Of a stretch of DNA of 64,000 bases, positions 1 to 10,379 are shown piece by piece. The notes under the pieces were generated by a model. The model was not told the origin of the DNA. It saw nothing but the letters and a program-made list of their open reading frames with translations, and searched no databases. Position numbers and translations under genes: made by a program. The stretch's first letter is position 1, and each line of letters begins with the position of its first letter. Source of the stretch: Thelonectria olida (lineage: Eukaryota; Ascomycota; Sordariomycetes; Hypocreales; Nectriaceae); NCBI GenBank assembly GCA_020736575.1, contig JAGPYM010000011.1, positions 930,001-994,000 on the forward strand, in the 5' to 3' direction.

Positions 1-310
1 GAAGGCAACGTCTTGGCGGAGCAATAGCTGGCCATCAAAGAGGAAGGTCATGCACTCGTACATTCCAGAACGGAGAGGAGCTGGATGCTGGTCAGATCAT
101 GGGGACCCTCAACGGATGAAGCTGGCGACACGAATGCAACGAGCATCCCATGATTGTCGTCTTGGCAAACACGTCCAGAGCCAGTTGCAGGCCGTGTTGC
201 GTCAAGGATCTTCCACAGCATCTCACATGCTGCTTGCTTGCGCGCAGGGGATCAATCACGCAGGCCAGATGCCGGGAATAAGTTAATGTGCGACCAACAG
301 TCCAATGCAT
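1..310 (-). CDS. Possible 5' part of an unidentified gene cut by the left edge
   Basis: On the minus strand an ATG at 310 opens 28 codons to a GTGAGA donor (exon 310-227). A good acceptor (CTGACCAG, with a CTGAC branch-like sequence) then leads to an exon from 87 that stays open to the window edge; both junctions are phase 0. The second exon reads HPAPLRSGMYECMTFLFDGQ and onward, with a natural coding composition. I do not recognise the family. It lies 333 bp downstream of the transporter on the same strand, so it could belong to the same catabolic group, but that is only inferred from position. The first exon is weaker than the second, and a different upstream exon is possible. Confidence 0.33.
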
Positions 311-643
311 CTCTTCGAAGCCCCATCACAAAAGGTCCTCCACTAAACACCGCCTGAATCAAAAGGTCTCTCACGGTGACTCGGTGGCTTGTTTGGTTTG
401 CTGGTGCTAAAATTATCCGCAACCAACAGCAAACACAAATCCCCCCTCACAGTCAAACCCATCGGGTACTGTACAATTCGTACTCCTCGGATGAAGCCAC
501 AAACAATTCTTGCCGTCTCGCCTCCCATGTGCGTGCCGCTCGCTACCGAAATGACTCTCAAACCCGTCCTCTCAATCATGCGGCAAAGGTGTCGCATCCG
601 TTGATACCTAGATACAGCGCCAAGCAACTTGCATGGCGTCTTG

Positions 644-2457
644 TCAGGGCTCTTCGACGACCTTGGCCTTTTCCAACGGACTTTCGGATCGTCCGGCGGT
701 TGAGAGCGGCTTGCGACGTATTTGCGCCCAAACAGTTTGGTACACGGGTCGCGAGAATAAGGCATCCATATCTTCGAGAGTGACACCTGCAAACCGTCAG
801 CGTACATCCCAAGTTAAAACACCGCAGCGGACAGATAGGTCCTCGCCACGGAGAAGCCTTCTGTGGCGGTGGCAATACGACTCATCGACTCACCTCTTGT
901 CTCGGGGACAAAGAACAAGGCCCATATTCCCATGCACACCAAAATGGTGGCAAAGAAAAAGTAGGCGCCGTACCCCAGATCCGAAATCATGTACGGCGTC
1001 GACCTCGCAATGATGAACGAGCCCAGCCATGTGTCCGCCGTCGTGAGCGCGACGCACAGCATGCGAATGTCCAGCGGGAAGATCTCAGATGCGTACGTCC
1101 AAGTGATGCCCTGCCAAGTGGCACAGATGATAACAGCGTTAATATAGACGCAAACAATGGCGAGGTATCCCCAACCATCGCGGTTGACGACGCCAGACGC
1201 TGCGGCTGCGGCCGGATCGGCTTCCATCACGTAGCCGCCGATATACCACATTGGAATGCAGCCAAGAGCGGCGCCCCAGATCAGCCCCTTGCGCCGTCCA
1301 ACCTTCTCGACGACCCAAAACGTGAACAGGAGCATGCCAAGCGTCTTGGCGATGCCGTAGAAGCCCGTCGAGAAGAGCTTGAGCGACGTTCCAGACACGC
1401 CGAGACTCTCGAAGATGCGCGGGGAGTAGTACGTGATGATGTTGACGCCCGTGAAGCTCTGCAGGAACATGAGGGCCATGCCGATGCCCATGCGGTTGCG
1501 CACGCCCTTTTGGAAGAGCTTCTTGAACTGCTGCTTCTTGCCCATGCGGTTGGTGCTTCGCTCTTCCACCTGCGCGCGGATCTCGCCCATCTCCCAACGG
1601 ATGTATTCGTGGTCCGACGAGAGGCCGCGGATCTTTGTCAGGACGGCTTCGGCCGCTTCAAAGTTGTCGCCGCGGGCGAGCCATCGAGGAGACTCGGGGC
1701 ACCAGAGCATGCCAAAGCAGAGACCCAGTCCCGGCACGAGTTGGAGCGCAAGGGGGACTATCCACTGCGTCTTGGAGTTGACGTCGATGGTGCGGTCCGT
1801 CGCATAATTGATCCAAAAGCCTAGCATGCCGCCTCCTTGCGATGCAATCTCAAAGATGCCGACGAGTCGTCCTCGGATGGAAGGCGGCGCTGTCTCTGCG
1901 ATGTAGACGGGCACGGTAAGGGATGATGCACCGATGCCGAGACCGGCTACGGCCCGTCCGCCGATAATCATTCTCAAGTCGCCGTTGGCAGCTGTCATCA
2001 AGGTGCCGCCTATTAGAAAGACGAGGGCAGATCCCATCACGGTCTTGCGACGACCCCATCTCTCGGCAATAGGGAAAGTGAAGAGGGCGCCGAAGAAGCA
2101 GCCAGCCTATGTATTGTTTAACGAACATGAACGGTCTCGTTCCCTGGGTTTTTCGAAGTTGGGAATTACCTGAAACGTGGATACTATGTTACCCTGGATG
2201 GTGTCTCTCGATACTTTGTCACCAGCATCCATGCCAAAGTCTCGGATGAAGGACTCTAGAGCCATCGTGCCCCCTAGAACAGCCGTGTCGTACCCGACTG
2301 TAGATAAATGTAAACATTATATATCATAAATGCATCGATTCAGGGTGAACTCACTTGCCAGGGCCGACATGCTTGCAACCATGGCGATGAGGTGGATGCG
2401 CCAGTTGCGCACTTCGGGAGGGTCATTCGTCCCCGAAGCGTGAGTATTAAAGCCCAT
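644..2457 (-). CDS. MFS sugar/quinate-type transporter
   Basis: Four exons (2457-2355, 2297-2170, 2106-894, 786-644) join in frame to give 528 residues, the usual size for fungal sugar-porter MFS proteins. Introns have GTGAGT/GTAATT donors and YAG acceptors. The family signatures are in place: a GYDTAVLGG stretch in the first membrane helix, GRR loops, VPVYIAE in helix 4, the PESPRWLARG motif before the central loop, and ETRGVSLEDMDALF at the C terminus, which forms only when the last intron is removed. It should import a sugar, polyol or quinate-like acid by proton symport at the plasma membrane. The sequence looks closest to the quinate-permease branch, but substrate cannot be read from sequence. 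It is transcribed divergently from the SDR gene across a 1.4-kb spacer. Confidence 0.9.
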
Positions 2458-3868
2458 ATTCCTGAGAATCCCGTGCTTAATGAAGATTTGCGACTTGTAG
2501 AATGAGATGAGGATGTCGAGGCCAATACAATTTCCAATGTGGTCGAGCGGGTGAGATCAGTCCTTTTATGCCCAAACCCTGACTCTCTGAGCTCCCCAAA
2601 AGCATGCCCGTTAAGGTGCGATGATCTCTGCAAACGCAATCATACGCGCTCTATTACCCCGCAGTCATCCCCATGGGGAACGAAGTCGATGTGACGCTTC
2701 GGGTTGCAGGACACCAAAGGCCGTTCGGCAAAATATCACCAGGCTATCGCATCAGCAGAACTGCGGGGTTGCCAAGAGGACGACGGAGGGATTCGGGATT
2801 AGGTGACTTGGCGGGAGCCAGATCTGAATTCCACGGGATAATCAGGGTAAATGCTTGATAGATGTGCGAATAGTCGAGTCGAGTCGGAGTGGTGTTGTGT
2901 GATCTGTGTGGTGCTCACATTTGGATAGGCGGCAGAGGCTTCTCGATGGATTGTTCGCGGATAGTGGTAGGCGAACGAGCAGAGAACGCGAAACGAAAGG
3001 GCAGAAACAGCGGCTTTTAAAAGAACTTCCCTCTCTATTACCTAAAGAATGGACTGTCAGCCCAGTGATACCTAAACCGCCGAGACACGGAGCCCAAAAG
3101 AAGAAGCCGTGGGTTGCACATCGCCAGACGATGACACCACAACGAGGCACGCAGCATCCTATCTTTCGCATCTCCACACGACAAGCTCTGACCGCGGCAT
3201 TTGCAGGATCTACAAAACAAATACCTTGTGTGACCTGTCTCATGGATGTCCTTGACCTGGTCTTTGGGTGGAGTTTCTATGTGTCAACATCGTGGGATTT
3301 ATGGTGGACCGTGGATCTGAGATGAATCTTGGGACAGCACAGACTATCAAGATTATTTTGACGACAATCGATAAGGAAGGACTTATTGATATGATGGCTA
3401 TAGCTTCTGGTGCGGGAATGGAAGAGAGGGAGCATAGACTATGAGGTCAAAGACGGAGACTATCCTCCAACATGTAGGAGGGGTGGTTTATCGATTCCTT
3501 ACCCAGATATAGAGTTATAAGCCCGCCATCACAGAAGGAATTTCTTCAAAGTAATTAATTCCAGCCCTAATGACGGCCGAACCCCAGCTTTTCCAGGCTT
3601 ATCACCCCGGAAAGACCCCCAAAAATAAGCGCTTTACTTAATCTTCCTTTTAAGCTTATCCCAACTCCAGCAGGTATCGACATCATCTCACCATGTTTGT
3701 GGGGTGATGATACTCCTCAGTCATTGGTCCATGTACTTCATCGGCATTCGGAGCGAGCCCCGCACAAGTCTCCGTCTTTTGTCTGACGTATTATTCTCAT
3801 CTTAATCATCATCTATCTATTCATTGTCCAAGTTATTCTCAACTATAACGACATCCTCTCAACCCAGC
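2458..3868. other. Divergent intergenic region (transporter / SDR)
   Basis: This 1.4-kb stretch separates two divergently transcribed metabolic genes and presumably holds both promoters. I see several short reading frames, none with a recognisable domain or splice structure. The last 120 bases before the SDR start are pyrimidine-rich, as is common near fungal transcription starts. No clear TATA box was found. Confidence 0.5.
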
Positions 3869-5050
3869 ATGACAACTCTCCATCTCAACGCAGCCGATAA
3901 CCGCATCAGCGGCAGACTGGCCCTCGTCACCGGCGCGAGGTTCGCGTTTCCCTCTCTCAACTCGCCTCCTCTACCCCGCTAACTTGGCATTCTCCTGCTA
4001 GCGGAGGAATAGGATCAGCCTGTGTTAGAGCCTTGGCCGCCGAAGGCTGTGATGTTGCATTGCATTATTCGTCAAGTCAGGTGAGGCCATGAGACGATTT
4101 CTCCCCGGAACTCGTTCCTAACCGATGTGCTCATCGGCTCGTAACAGCAAAAAGCCGAGTCGATTGCGTCGGAGCTCCGAACTTTGTATCCTTCGCAACT
4201 CTTTGTCACTGTGCCGGCAGATCTGTCGAACCGCGAAGACACTCGAAGCTTGGTCTCCAATGTTCTGAGTCATGAAGAGGTCGCTCGCAAGCACCCGGCC
4301 ATTTCCATCCTTGTAGCCAATGCGGGGCTGGGGAAGAGGATCCGAGATATTAAGGACATTGAAGAGGGTGACTGGGACCAGATGATGGAAGTCAACTCCC
4401 GGAGTCAATTTGTTGTCACTAAGGCATGCGTCGCTGGAATGAGAAGCCAGGGCTGGGGACGCATTGCCTTGGTGGGAAGTATTGCCAGCAAAGGCGGCGG
4501 CATCAACGGGTGTCATTATGCGGCTACCAAGGGAGCACTCTGGTAAGACTCCTCGAGGTCAGCAAATGAAGCGGGAACTTACACTTTTAATAGTTCCATG
4601 GGCCTCAATCTCTCCACTGTGCTCGCACCAGAGGGTATCAATGTTAATATTGTGAGTCCAAGCTTTCCCCAGCCATGACCTCTAGCAATACACTAACACG
4701 ATCGATCAAGGTCTTGCCCGCAATGATTGGGTCAACAGGAATGATACCAGAACCCAAAGCAACGTAATCAACCTTATCTCACACCTACTGCAACGACACT
4801 GACTCGTCATCACAGGACATGGCAGAGCAACACCGATATGGAGGCTCTAAAGACGACCGATCCCGGCCTTGCTATTGTCGGCAGCATCCCCCTTCATCGC
4901 CTGGGCCTCCCTGAAGAGGTGGCCAATGCAGTTGTGATGTAAGTGATTCCCCAGAGACTCGGGTTCTCGATATGCTAACTGGTATTCAGGATGGCAAAAA
5001 CGGGTTACATGACGGGACAGGAGATCGTTCTTTCTGGAGGCTTGAAGTAA
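3869..5050 (+). CDS. Short-chain dehydrogenase/reductase (SDR)
   Basis: Seven exons (3869-3939, 4002-4080, 4148-4542, 4594-4651, 4711-4763, 4816-4938, 4990-5050) give 279 residues. The cofactor motif TGASGGIG near residues 22-29 is assembled across the first intron. NAG, the catalytic Ser (about residue 161 in VGSIASKGG) and the YAATK catalytic Tyr-Lys pair (about Tyr174 and Lys178) are all present with normal spacing. The C terminus GYMTGQEIVLSGGLK is that of classical SDRs resembling 3-oxoacyl-ACP reductases. It is an NAD(P)H-dependent oxidoreductase, probably cytosolic, with unknown substrate. Six introns in a gene this small is intron-dense for the window. It sits beside a divergently transcribed MFS transporter and upstream of a GST. 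Confidence 0.9.
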
Positions 5051-5672
5051 GATGGAGATTATGGTCGTTTCGGAGTGAAATCAAATGGAGGAACTCGCCA
5101 TTTTCCCACATCGACTGACTAGACCTGTCAGTAGGAGAGGCGGTAAGGATCAGATTGATGTCGAACATGATGTTAGAGCTCTTGCGTCTGCAGAGGCCTC
5201 GGCCACCGATCTATCTTTTCGTGGGGGTTTATTGATGCTTTCCAGAAGTTTCCATGACTCGAGAGGATCCCAATCGAGTGACGTCGCTTCGTTCTCCTTC
5301 AGAGGCCTCGGTCACCGACGGCATAGAATAGAACGGGTCGACTCCAGGGTTACTTGTTCAAAGATAGATCACGTATCCATACTGGGGACGGAGATTTGCC
5401 CATCTTTGCCCTAGGATGTTAGATTCTATCCGCTACTTGGTGGTCCTCTCCGTTTCACTCTTTGCTGCCATCATGCACGCTTTTCTCTTAAATCCGCCAT
5501 CACCTAAACTCCGAGCAAACTCCGTGAAGCGGACATTGAAAAGAGACATAGCGATGGATTCGTCAGGAAACTTATATATAATCAAAAGATGAGCGTCACA
5601 AGAACTCTTCGTTATCCCGTCTTACTCCAACTTATTCCGAAAGTGTCAAGGCTTGCCATCCAAACCTTCAAT
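5051..5672. other. Intergenic region between SDR and GST
   Basis: No gene is seen here. The stretch contains an imperfect direct repeat, AGAGGCCTCGGCCACCGA near 5192 and AGAGGCCTCGGTCACCGA near 5302, about 110 bp apart. A strong TATA-like sequence lies at 5573-5581. Confidence 0.5.
5573..5581 (+). promoter_or_regulatory. TATA-like box upstream of GST
   Basis: TATATATAA lies only about 8 bp before an in-frame ATG at 5589 and about 92 bp before the ATG at 5673. A TATA box normally places transcription start 25 or more bases downstream. This favours the 5673 start for the GST. Confidence 0.45.
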
Positions 5673-6335
5673 ATGCTTCTATACGACACCCTCGTCGCCC
5701 CCAACCCAACAGTTGTACGCATCTTCATTTTGGAGCGTGGCGGGCTGAAGCTCAAGGTCCAAGCCATCGATATTATGAATCTTGAGAATCGCCGTCTCGC
5801 CTATCGCACCGAAGTCAACAAACGTGGCGAGCTGCCCGCCCTCCGACTCGATGACGGCTCTGTCCTGACTGAGATCACTGCCATCTGCGGCTACCTCGAT
5901 GAGGTCGCCGAGGACGGACACTCGCTCTTCGGATCGACCCCGTCTGAGAGGGCTGTCACGAACATGTGGCTGCGTCGCATGGATCTTGAGATTGCACAGC
6001 CGCTGATTGCGTGGTACCGTAATGGTGCGGAAACCATTGACTTCTATCGAGGCCATCGTACCCCCATCCCGGAGGCAAGGGTGGTCCAGAAGGTGCAAAT
6101 CAACCAGGCGCTGAACATGCTGGACGATGACTTGGACGGGAAGCAGTACCTTTGCGGCACCAGGTTTTCCGCGGCGGATATTCACCTCTATGGGATTGTT
6201 AAGCCGATGCTGGCTCTCGCCCCATGGGTGAATGCTCCTTCACGCTTGAATGTGATGGCGTGGTTTGATCGAATGGACAACCGAGAGGCTTGTCAAAGGG
6301 CGATTCAAGGGTTTGGGGCGGATGTATCAGTGTAA
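5673..6335 (+). CDS. Glutathione S-transferase-like protein
   Basis: An uninterrupted frame encodes 220 residues from this start. The N-terminal half has the thioredoxin-like GST fold pattern: LYDTLVAPNPTVVRIFI, then RGELPALRLDDGSVLTE, which carries the cis-proline and the glutathione-contacting acidic residue. The C-terminal half is the helical domain (KQYLCGTRFSAADIHLYG, with the conserved N-capping region and Asp). The frame stays open upstream to an ATG at 5589, adding 28 residues. I prefer 5673 because it starts exactly at the GST domain and the TATA-like sequence almost touches 5589. It probably conjugates or reduces electrophiles in the cytosol; the exact class is not assigned. Confidence 0.85.
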   Translation: MLLYDTLVAPNPTVVRIFILERGGLKLKVQAIDIMNLENRRLAYRTEVNKRGELPALRLDDGSVLTEITAICGYLDEVAEDGHSLFGSTPSERAVTNMWLRRMDLEIAQPLIAWYRNGAETIDFYRGHRTPIPEARVVQKVQINQALNMLDDDLDGKQYLCGTRFSAADIHLYGIVKPMLALAPWVNAPSRLNVMAWFDRMDNREACQRAIQGFGADVSV

Positions 6336-6548
6336 AGCCTCTCATCAACTGGCAACATACATGGAAGGATTTTGGCTCTCTTGCTCGAGTCAAAGACGGA
6401 TTGGTCTTATCTGGGCTATTATGTAAGCTGGCCGCTCCATCAAGGGCGAGTTGAGGTGTATTTTGGATGGTCTTCTGGGCTTTGCATCTAATGGGGGACG
6501 TGAGTTGGCGAGGGTGTCTTGTACTGCTTCCGTGACAAAACCGCTCAG

Positions 6549-6671
6549 AGGCGAAGAGTGCATATCGTATCAGCTTGTGAGACCAAGAGCACGTACATTG
6601 GAAGATGGTTCTCAGTTGGCTTGGTATGATGAATCCTAGTTATGTTCCCTTGTGTGATTTCTAATGTGCAG
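6549..6671 (+). pseudogene. Residual last exon piece of an alpha/beta-hydrolase domain plus its intron
   Basis: Bases 6549-6623 encode RRRVHIVSACETKSTYIG followed by RWFSVGL. This is followed by a GTATGA donor, and the intron 6624-6671 ends in GTGCAG. Splicing at phase 0 joins it to QVVNQDSAMG in the frame of the NLR. In family terms this resembles the end of the lipase-like hydrolase domain (SesB/DUF676-like) found in front of NACHT in many fungal NLRs: an I-V-S-x-x-E-T strand, then V-V-x-x-D-S-A, then DxDHSGLNKF. Upstream in this frame there is a TGA near 6500 and no ATG, and the GST occupies the space where the rest of the hydrolase would have to be. I read it as a relic. The homology is from memory of the family and has not been tested. 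Confidence 0.5.
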
Positions 6672-9600
6672 CAGGTTGTCAACCAAGACTCGGCCATGGG
6701 CCCCTCGGACTATTGCATCGACATGGACACCGATCACTCTGGGTTGAACAAGTTTTCTTCATTCGACGACCCGCATTACCTCCGACTCAAGAACGCCATC
6801 AGCAAAGTCGTGGACATCTCCCTCCCTCAGAGAGCCTATGATTTCATATGTAAAGACTCTTATAGAGAAGAGAAGCTCAAGATTTCTCGGCTCTCTGGAA
6901 AGAGCTTGCGCATGAATCAATGCTACATCAACCTTGCTACAGTCGAACTGAAGAATGGCACGAGGCTTAACACAGAGGGAGCAGGTGCCCTGGATCGCCC
7001 GTCTCAGATGTCACTTCTGGCTAGGCTCAAGGTCGAAATGCCAGACGAAGGTCAACAAGTGGACTTGTCCACATTGTTCAAGCCACGCAAAGGCATCGAT
7101 AACAGATTACTTACTCCACGGAGGGTGTTGATCCGAGGACGTGCAGGGGTGGGCAAGACCACACTATGCAAGAAAATTGTCCATGACTTTTTGCACCAAA
7201 GCCTCTGGGCAGATACTTTCGATCGCCTGCTGTGGCTTCCCTTGCGTCGGCTTAAGGGAACATCGGTTACTGGGTGGAACCTAGGGGACGTCTTTCACTA
7301 CGAGTTCTTCTCTCAGCATCCGGATGGCCGCCTTTTGGCCCATTCTCTATGGAAGGCGTTGGATGGAGCAAGTTTCAACAAATGCCTCTTCCTCCTCGAT
7401 GGCCTAGACGAGGTTTCTGAGGGTTTAGATCCGAATCTTCCAATGTTTCCTCTAATGTCAACTCTCCTCAACCTGCCGAATGTCATCATCACCTCACGTC
7501 CATACGTCACCCCACAAAAGCCTTTCGGTGCAATCGATATCGAACTCGAAACTATTGGATTTACCCAGCCCCAAGTTCTTCAATACGTGAATCACGCACT
7601 TCCCCATGCAGAGAGTGCCAAGGAGGTGCTCTATTTTCTACAGCATCGCCGGCTGATCCAAAGTCTCGTCCGGATTCCTATTCAGCTCGACGCGCTTTGC
7701 TATACCTGGGCCAGCGAATGGAATTGCCGTGAGGCCCCAAAGACTATGACGGGTCTATACAGAGCCATCGAAGTGAAACTATGGAGGGAAGACGTTGCCC
7801 GACTCGGGAAACAATCAGGTATCGACGCCATGAACTTGACGATTCCAGAGATTGAAACCTCAATGTCTCGTGAAAGAGACTGTATCGAGCTACTTGCGTT
7901 TTCTGGGCTGTATTCCGATATGGTCGATTTTGATACCCAGTTCCGTGGCTTTGTTTACAAACATGCTGGCCCTTCGCCGTCTAATACTTCTTGGGATACC
8001 AAACTGGCGTCTCTATCATTTCTGCAGACATCAGACCCCCCGGCAAAGGAAGCTTACCAGACATACCACTTCATACACTTGACATTTCAAGAGTATTTTG
8101 CAGCCGCATATTTTGTTCGGAAGTGGGGAGCAGGAGAACTACTCACATGTCCCAATCTCGACAGCGAGAGCCCTGCAGCCTTTCTTAGGAAACACAAATA
8201 CTCGGCACGCTACGATGTCTTCTGGCGCTTTGTCGCTGGACTTCTCGATTCACAGAACAGAATTGGCCCATTATTCGATTTGATCCAGGAGGAGCCTCGG
8301 GACCTTCTAGGCCCAACGCACCAAAGGCTGATCATACATTGCTTGAGCGAAGTGGAATCTACCAGCAACGTCCAACCGAGGAGGTGTCTCGAACTTGGCT
8401 TATCCGAATGGCTGTCCTTCGAGTCCCATTTCACGGGCAATGCCAGCTTAGCGGCGGAAGTTGAATTCCCTGAGAATATCATTCTAGCCACCCTGCGAGA
8501 AGGGGCCAGCGGCGTGAGGAGTGCGATATTGGAATCCATGTTAGCACGACCTGGCTTGACTGAGGCAATTTCGCAAGCTGTGGCAACACAACTCACGGAC
8601 CGTGATTCTCGCGTTCGGGATGTCGCCGTCAGGGTTCTTAGTCGGCATAGACCCTTACCCCAGATTGTTCTGCAGCAAGTGGCCATGTCGCTTCGTAAAG
8701 ATGATAGTTACATACGCCTAAATGCTATGGATAATTATCCGGGGCAAGAGGAATCGTTTCCCGTGGATATCTTGCAACTTCTGGCCACATGCCTACACAG
8801 CAAAGACCCTGACATCCGTCGAGCAGCTCTCATAGTTTTAGGGCCTCAGGAAGCCTTGCCTGAGACAATTCTGAGCCATCTGACGACTTTCCTTGAGGAT
8901 AAAACATTCAGCATCCGCTTAGTCGCCATGGAAACTTTAGGGCATCAAAAATCCCTGCCAGAGTCTATTCTCGAAACTCTCATCGCGTTATCTCATAACG
9001 AGGATCAGATGACACGCCAAGTAGCCATGGAAGCTTTATCTAGGCGAAAAAGGTTGGACCAGGCATATCTCAAGCACATCGAAGAACGACTTGAGGACAA
9101 TTGTAGACATGTCCGCAAGGTTGCCATGCGAACATTGAGAAAACAACAACACTTGCCTCGGGCAGTTCTCCAGACGATGCTGACACGACTTGAGCACAAC
9201 ATTCCGGACATTCGAGAGGCCGTCATTGAGGCGCTACAATTGCAGCGAGATCTACCTGAAACGGCCGTAAAGGCCATAATGATGCGACTTAAAGATGATA
9301 ACGCAAATGTCAGGCGGGTTGCTTCTAAAGCCCTAGAGCTGTGGGGTGTCTTAGGCAAGACCGAATTGGCAGACATAGTGAAATGGCTCGAGAACAGTGA
9401 CGAAAGCATGCGGCTAAGCGCCGTGGAGGCTCTGAAACAGCAAAGCGCCTCACACAAGGCTCCTCAGGTCGTAACCCTGGTAGCAGCACGACTTGAGGAC
9501 TGCGACCAAGGGGTTCGGTTAGCTGCGATTCGTACACTTGGCATATTCTTGGACCAACAGGGAACCTTGCCCGAGAAAACTTGGCAGGCCATCTCAGCAC

Positions 9601-10379
9601 GACTTGAGGATGATTATGAACGTGTTCGAGAGGATACGGTCAGGATGCTGGGGCAGCGAGGAATGTTGAATGAGACGAACTTGGACGCTATCATCGAACG
9701 CTTAGATGACACTGACAACGGCGTCCGGTTGAACGCTGTTCATGCTTTAGAGCAGCAGGGAACCTTGGATGGGAAGACACTGCAAGCCGTTGCCGCGCGG
9801 CTCCAAGACAACGACAAAGAAGTTTTCGAAGCAGCCATCAACTTATGCCAAAAGCATCATCATCGCTTGCCTGGGTCCCTTCAACAGGCCGTTGTGGCAC
9901 GGCTGTGCGATAACTCGGTATTCGTCAGACATGCCGCTGTAGCCTTCTTGGGTCGCCAAATAAGCCTGGATGAAGCGACGATCAAGGCCATAGCCGCACT
10001 GCTCGAGTCAGGGAATGCGTCCATTCGCTGGGCTGCAATCAAGTCACTACGTGGAAAGACGCTGCCAGACACGATGCTATCAGCCATCGCAGCGCGACTT
10101 GGCGATGTTTCCAAAGACGTCAGTCACACGGCTTCGGAGATTCTGCTAGGCCAACGTGGTGGGCTAGACGCGGTACTTGACAACAGGAAATGGGTCGTGT
10201 CACTTTTCAAGGTGTTGCTGAGTCGTAGTTGGGGAGAACCGTTGAGCTGGTACATGATGGATGATGAGACGGTCTGTGTCAACATGTCGAGCGGTATTGT
10301 AACAGCTCAAGTCCACGACGGAGAGAAGTTCCAAAAGGCGGTTCAGAGTGCGAAAGAGATTGGCACGCCGAAGTTGTAA
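6642..10379 (+). CDS. NACHT domain protein with C-terminal HEAT-repeat solenoid (fungal NLR)
   Basis: A single open frame of up to 1245 residues. Residues 19-60 look like the tail of an alpha/beta-hydrolase. A linker with SRLSGKSLRMNQCYINLA follows. The NACHT NTPase has a P-loop GRAGVGKTTL (about residues 166-175) and Walker B FLLDGLDEV (about 250-258). From about residue 615 to 1190 there are roughly 17 HEAT-type repeats of 31-38 residues with the recurring core DxxVRxxAxxxL. A short tail ends in GTPKL. Such proteins are STAND ATPases, thought to sense ligands through the repeats and trigger an N-terminal effector in incompatibility or immunity-like responses. Here the effector is almost absent. 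The ATG at 6642 lies inside a probable intron. The next one, at 6696 (GGCCATGGGC, excellent context), is the more likely start if that intron is real. Confidence 0.88.
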   Translation: MFPCVISNVQQVVNQDSAMGPSDYCIDMDTDHSGLNKFSSFDDPHYLRLKNAISKVVDISLPQRAYDFICKDSYREEKLKISRLSGKSLRMNQCYINLATVELKNGTRLNTEGAGALDRPSQMSLLARLKVEMPDEGQQVDLSTLFKPRKGIDNRLLTPRRVLIRGRAGVGKTTLCKKIVHDFLHQSLWADTFDRLLWLPLRRLKGTSVTGWNLGDVFHYEFFSQHPDGRLLAHSLWKALDGASFNKCLFLLDGLDEVSEGLDPNLPMFPLMSTLLNLPNVIITSRPYVTPQKPFGAIDIELETIGFTQPQVLQYVNHALPHAESAKEVLYFLQHRRLIQSLVRIPIQLDALCYTWASEWNCREAPKTMTGLYRAIEVKLWREDVARLGKQSGIDAMNLTIPEIETSMSRERDCIELLAFSGLYSDMVDFDTQFRGFVYKHAGPSPSNTSWDTKLASLSFLQTSDPPAKEAYQTYHFIHLTFQEYFAAAYFVRKWGAGELLTCPNLDSESPAAFLRKHKYSARYDVFWRFVAGLLDSQNRIGPLFDLIQEEPRDLLGPTHQRLIIHCLSEVESTSNVQPRRCLELGLSEWLSFESHFTGNASLAAEVEFPENIILATLREGASGVRSAILESMLARPGLTEAISQAVATQLTDRDSRVRDVAVRVLSRHRPLPQIVLQQVAMSLRKDDSYIRLNAMDNYPGQEESFPVDILQLLATCLHSKDPDIRRAALIVLGPQEALPETILSHLTTFLEDKTFSIRLVAMETLGHQKSLPESILETLIALSHNEDQMTRQVAMEALSRRKRLDQAYLKHIEERLEDNCRHVRKVAMRTLRKQQHLPRAVLQTMLTRLEHNIPDIREAVIEALQLQRDLPETAVKAIMMRLKDDNANVRRVASKALELWGVLGKTELADIVKWLENSDESMRLSAVEALKQQSASHKAPQVVTLVAARLEDCDQGVRLAAIRTLGIFLDQQGTLPEKTWQAISARLEDDYERVREDTVRMLGQRGMLNETNLDAIIERLDDTDNGVRLNAVHALEQQGTLDGKTLQAVAARLQDNDKEVFEAAINLCQKHHHRLPGSLQQAVVARLCDNSVFVRHAAVAFLGRQISLDEATIKAIAALLESGNASIRWAAIKSLRGKTLPDTMLSAIAARLGDVSKDVSHTASEILLGQRGGLDAVLDNRKWVVSLFKVLLSRSWGEPLSWYMMDDETVCVNMSSGIVTAQVHDGEKFQKAVQSAKEIGTPKL

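Noticed and set aside
5589..5672. Upstream in-frame start of the GST
   Set aside because: The TATA-like sequence ends only about 8 bp before this ATG, and the extra residues fall outside the GST fold.
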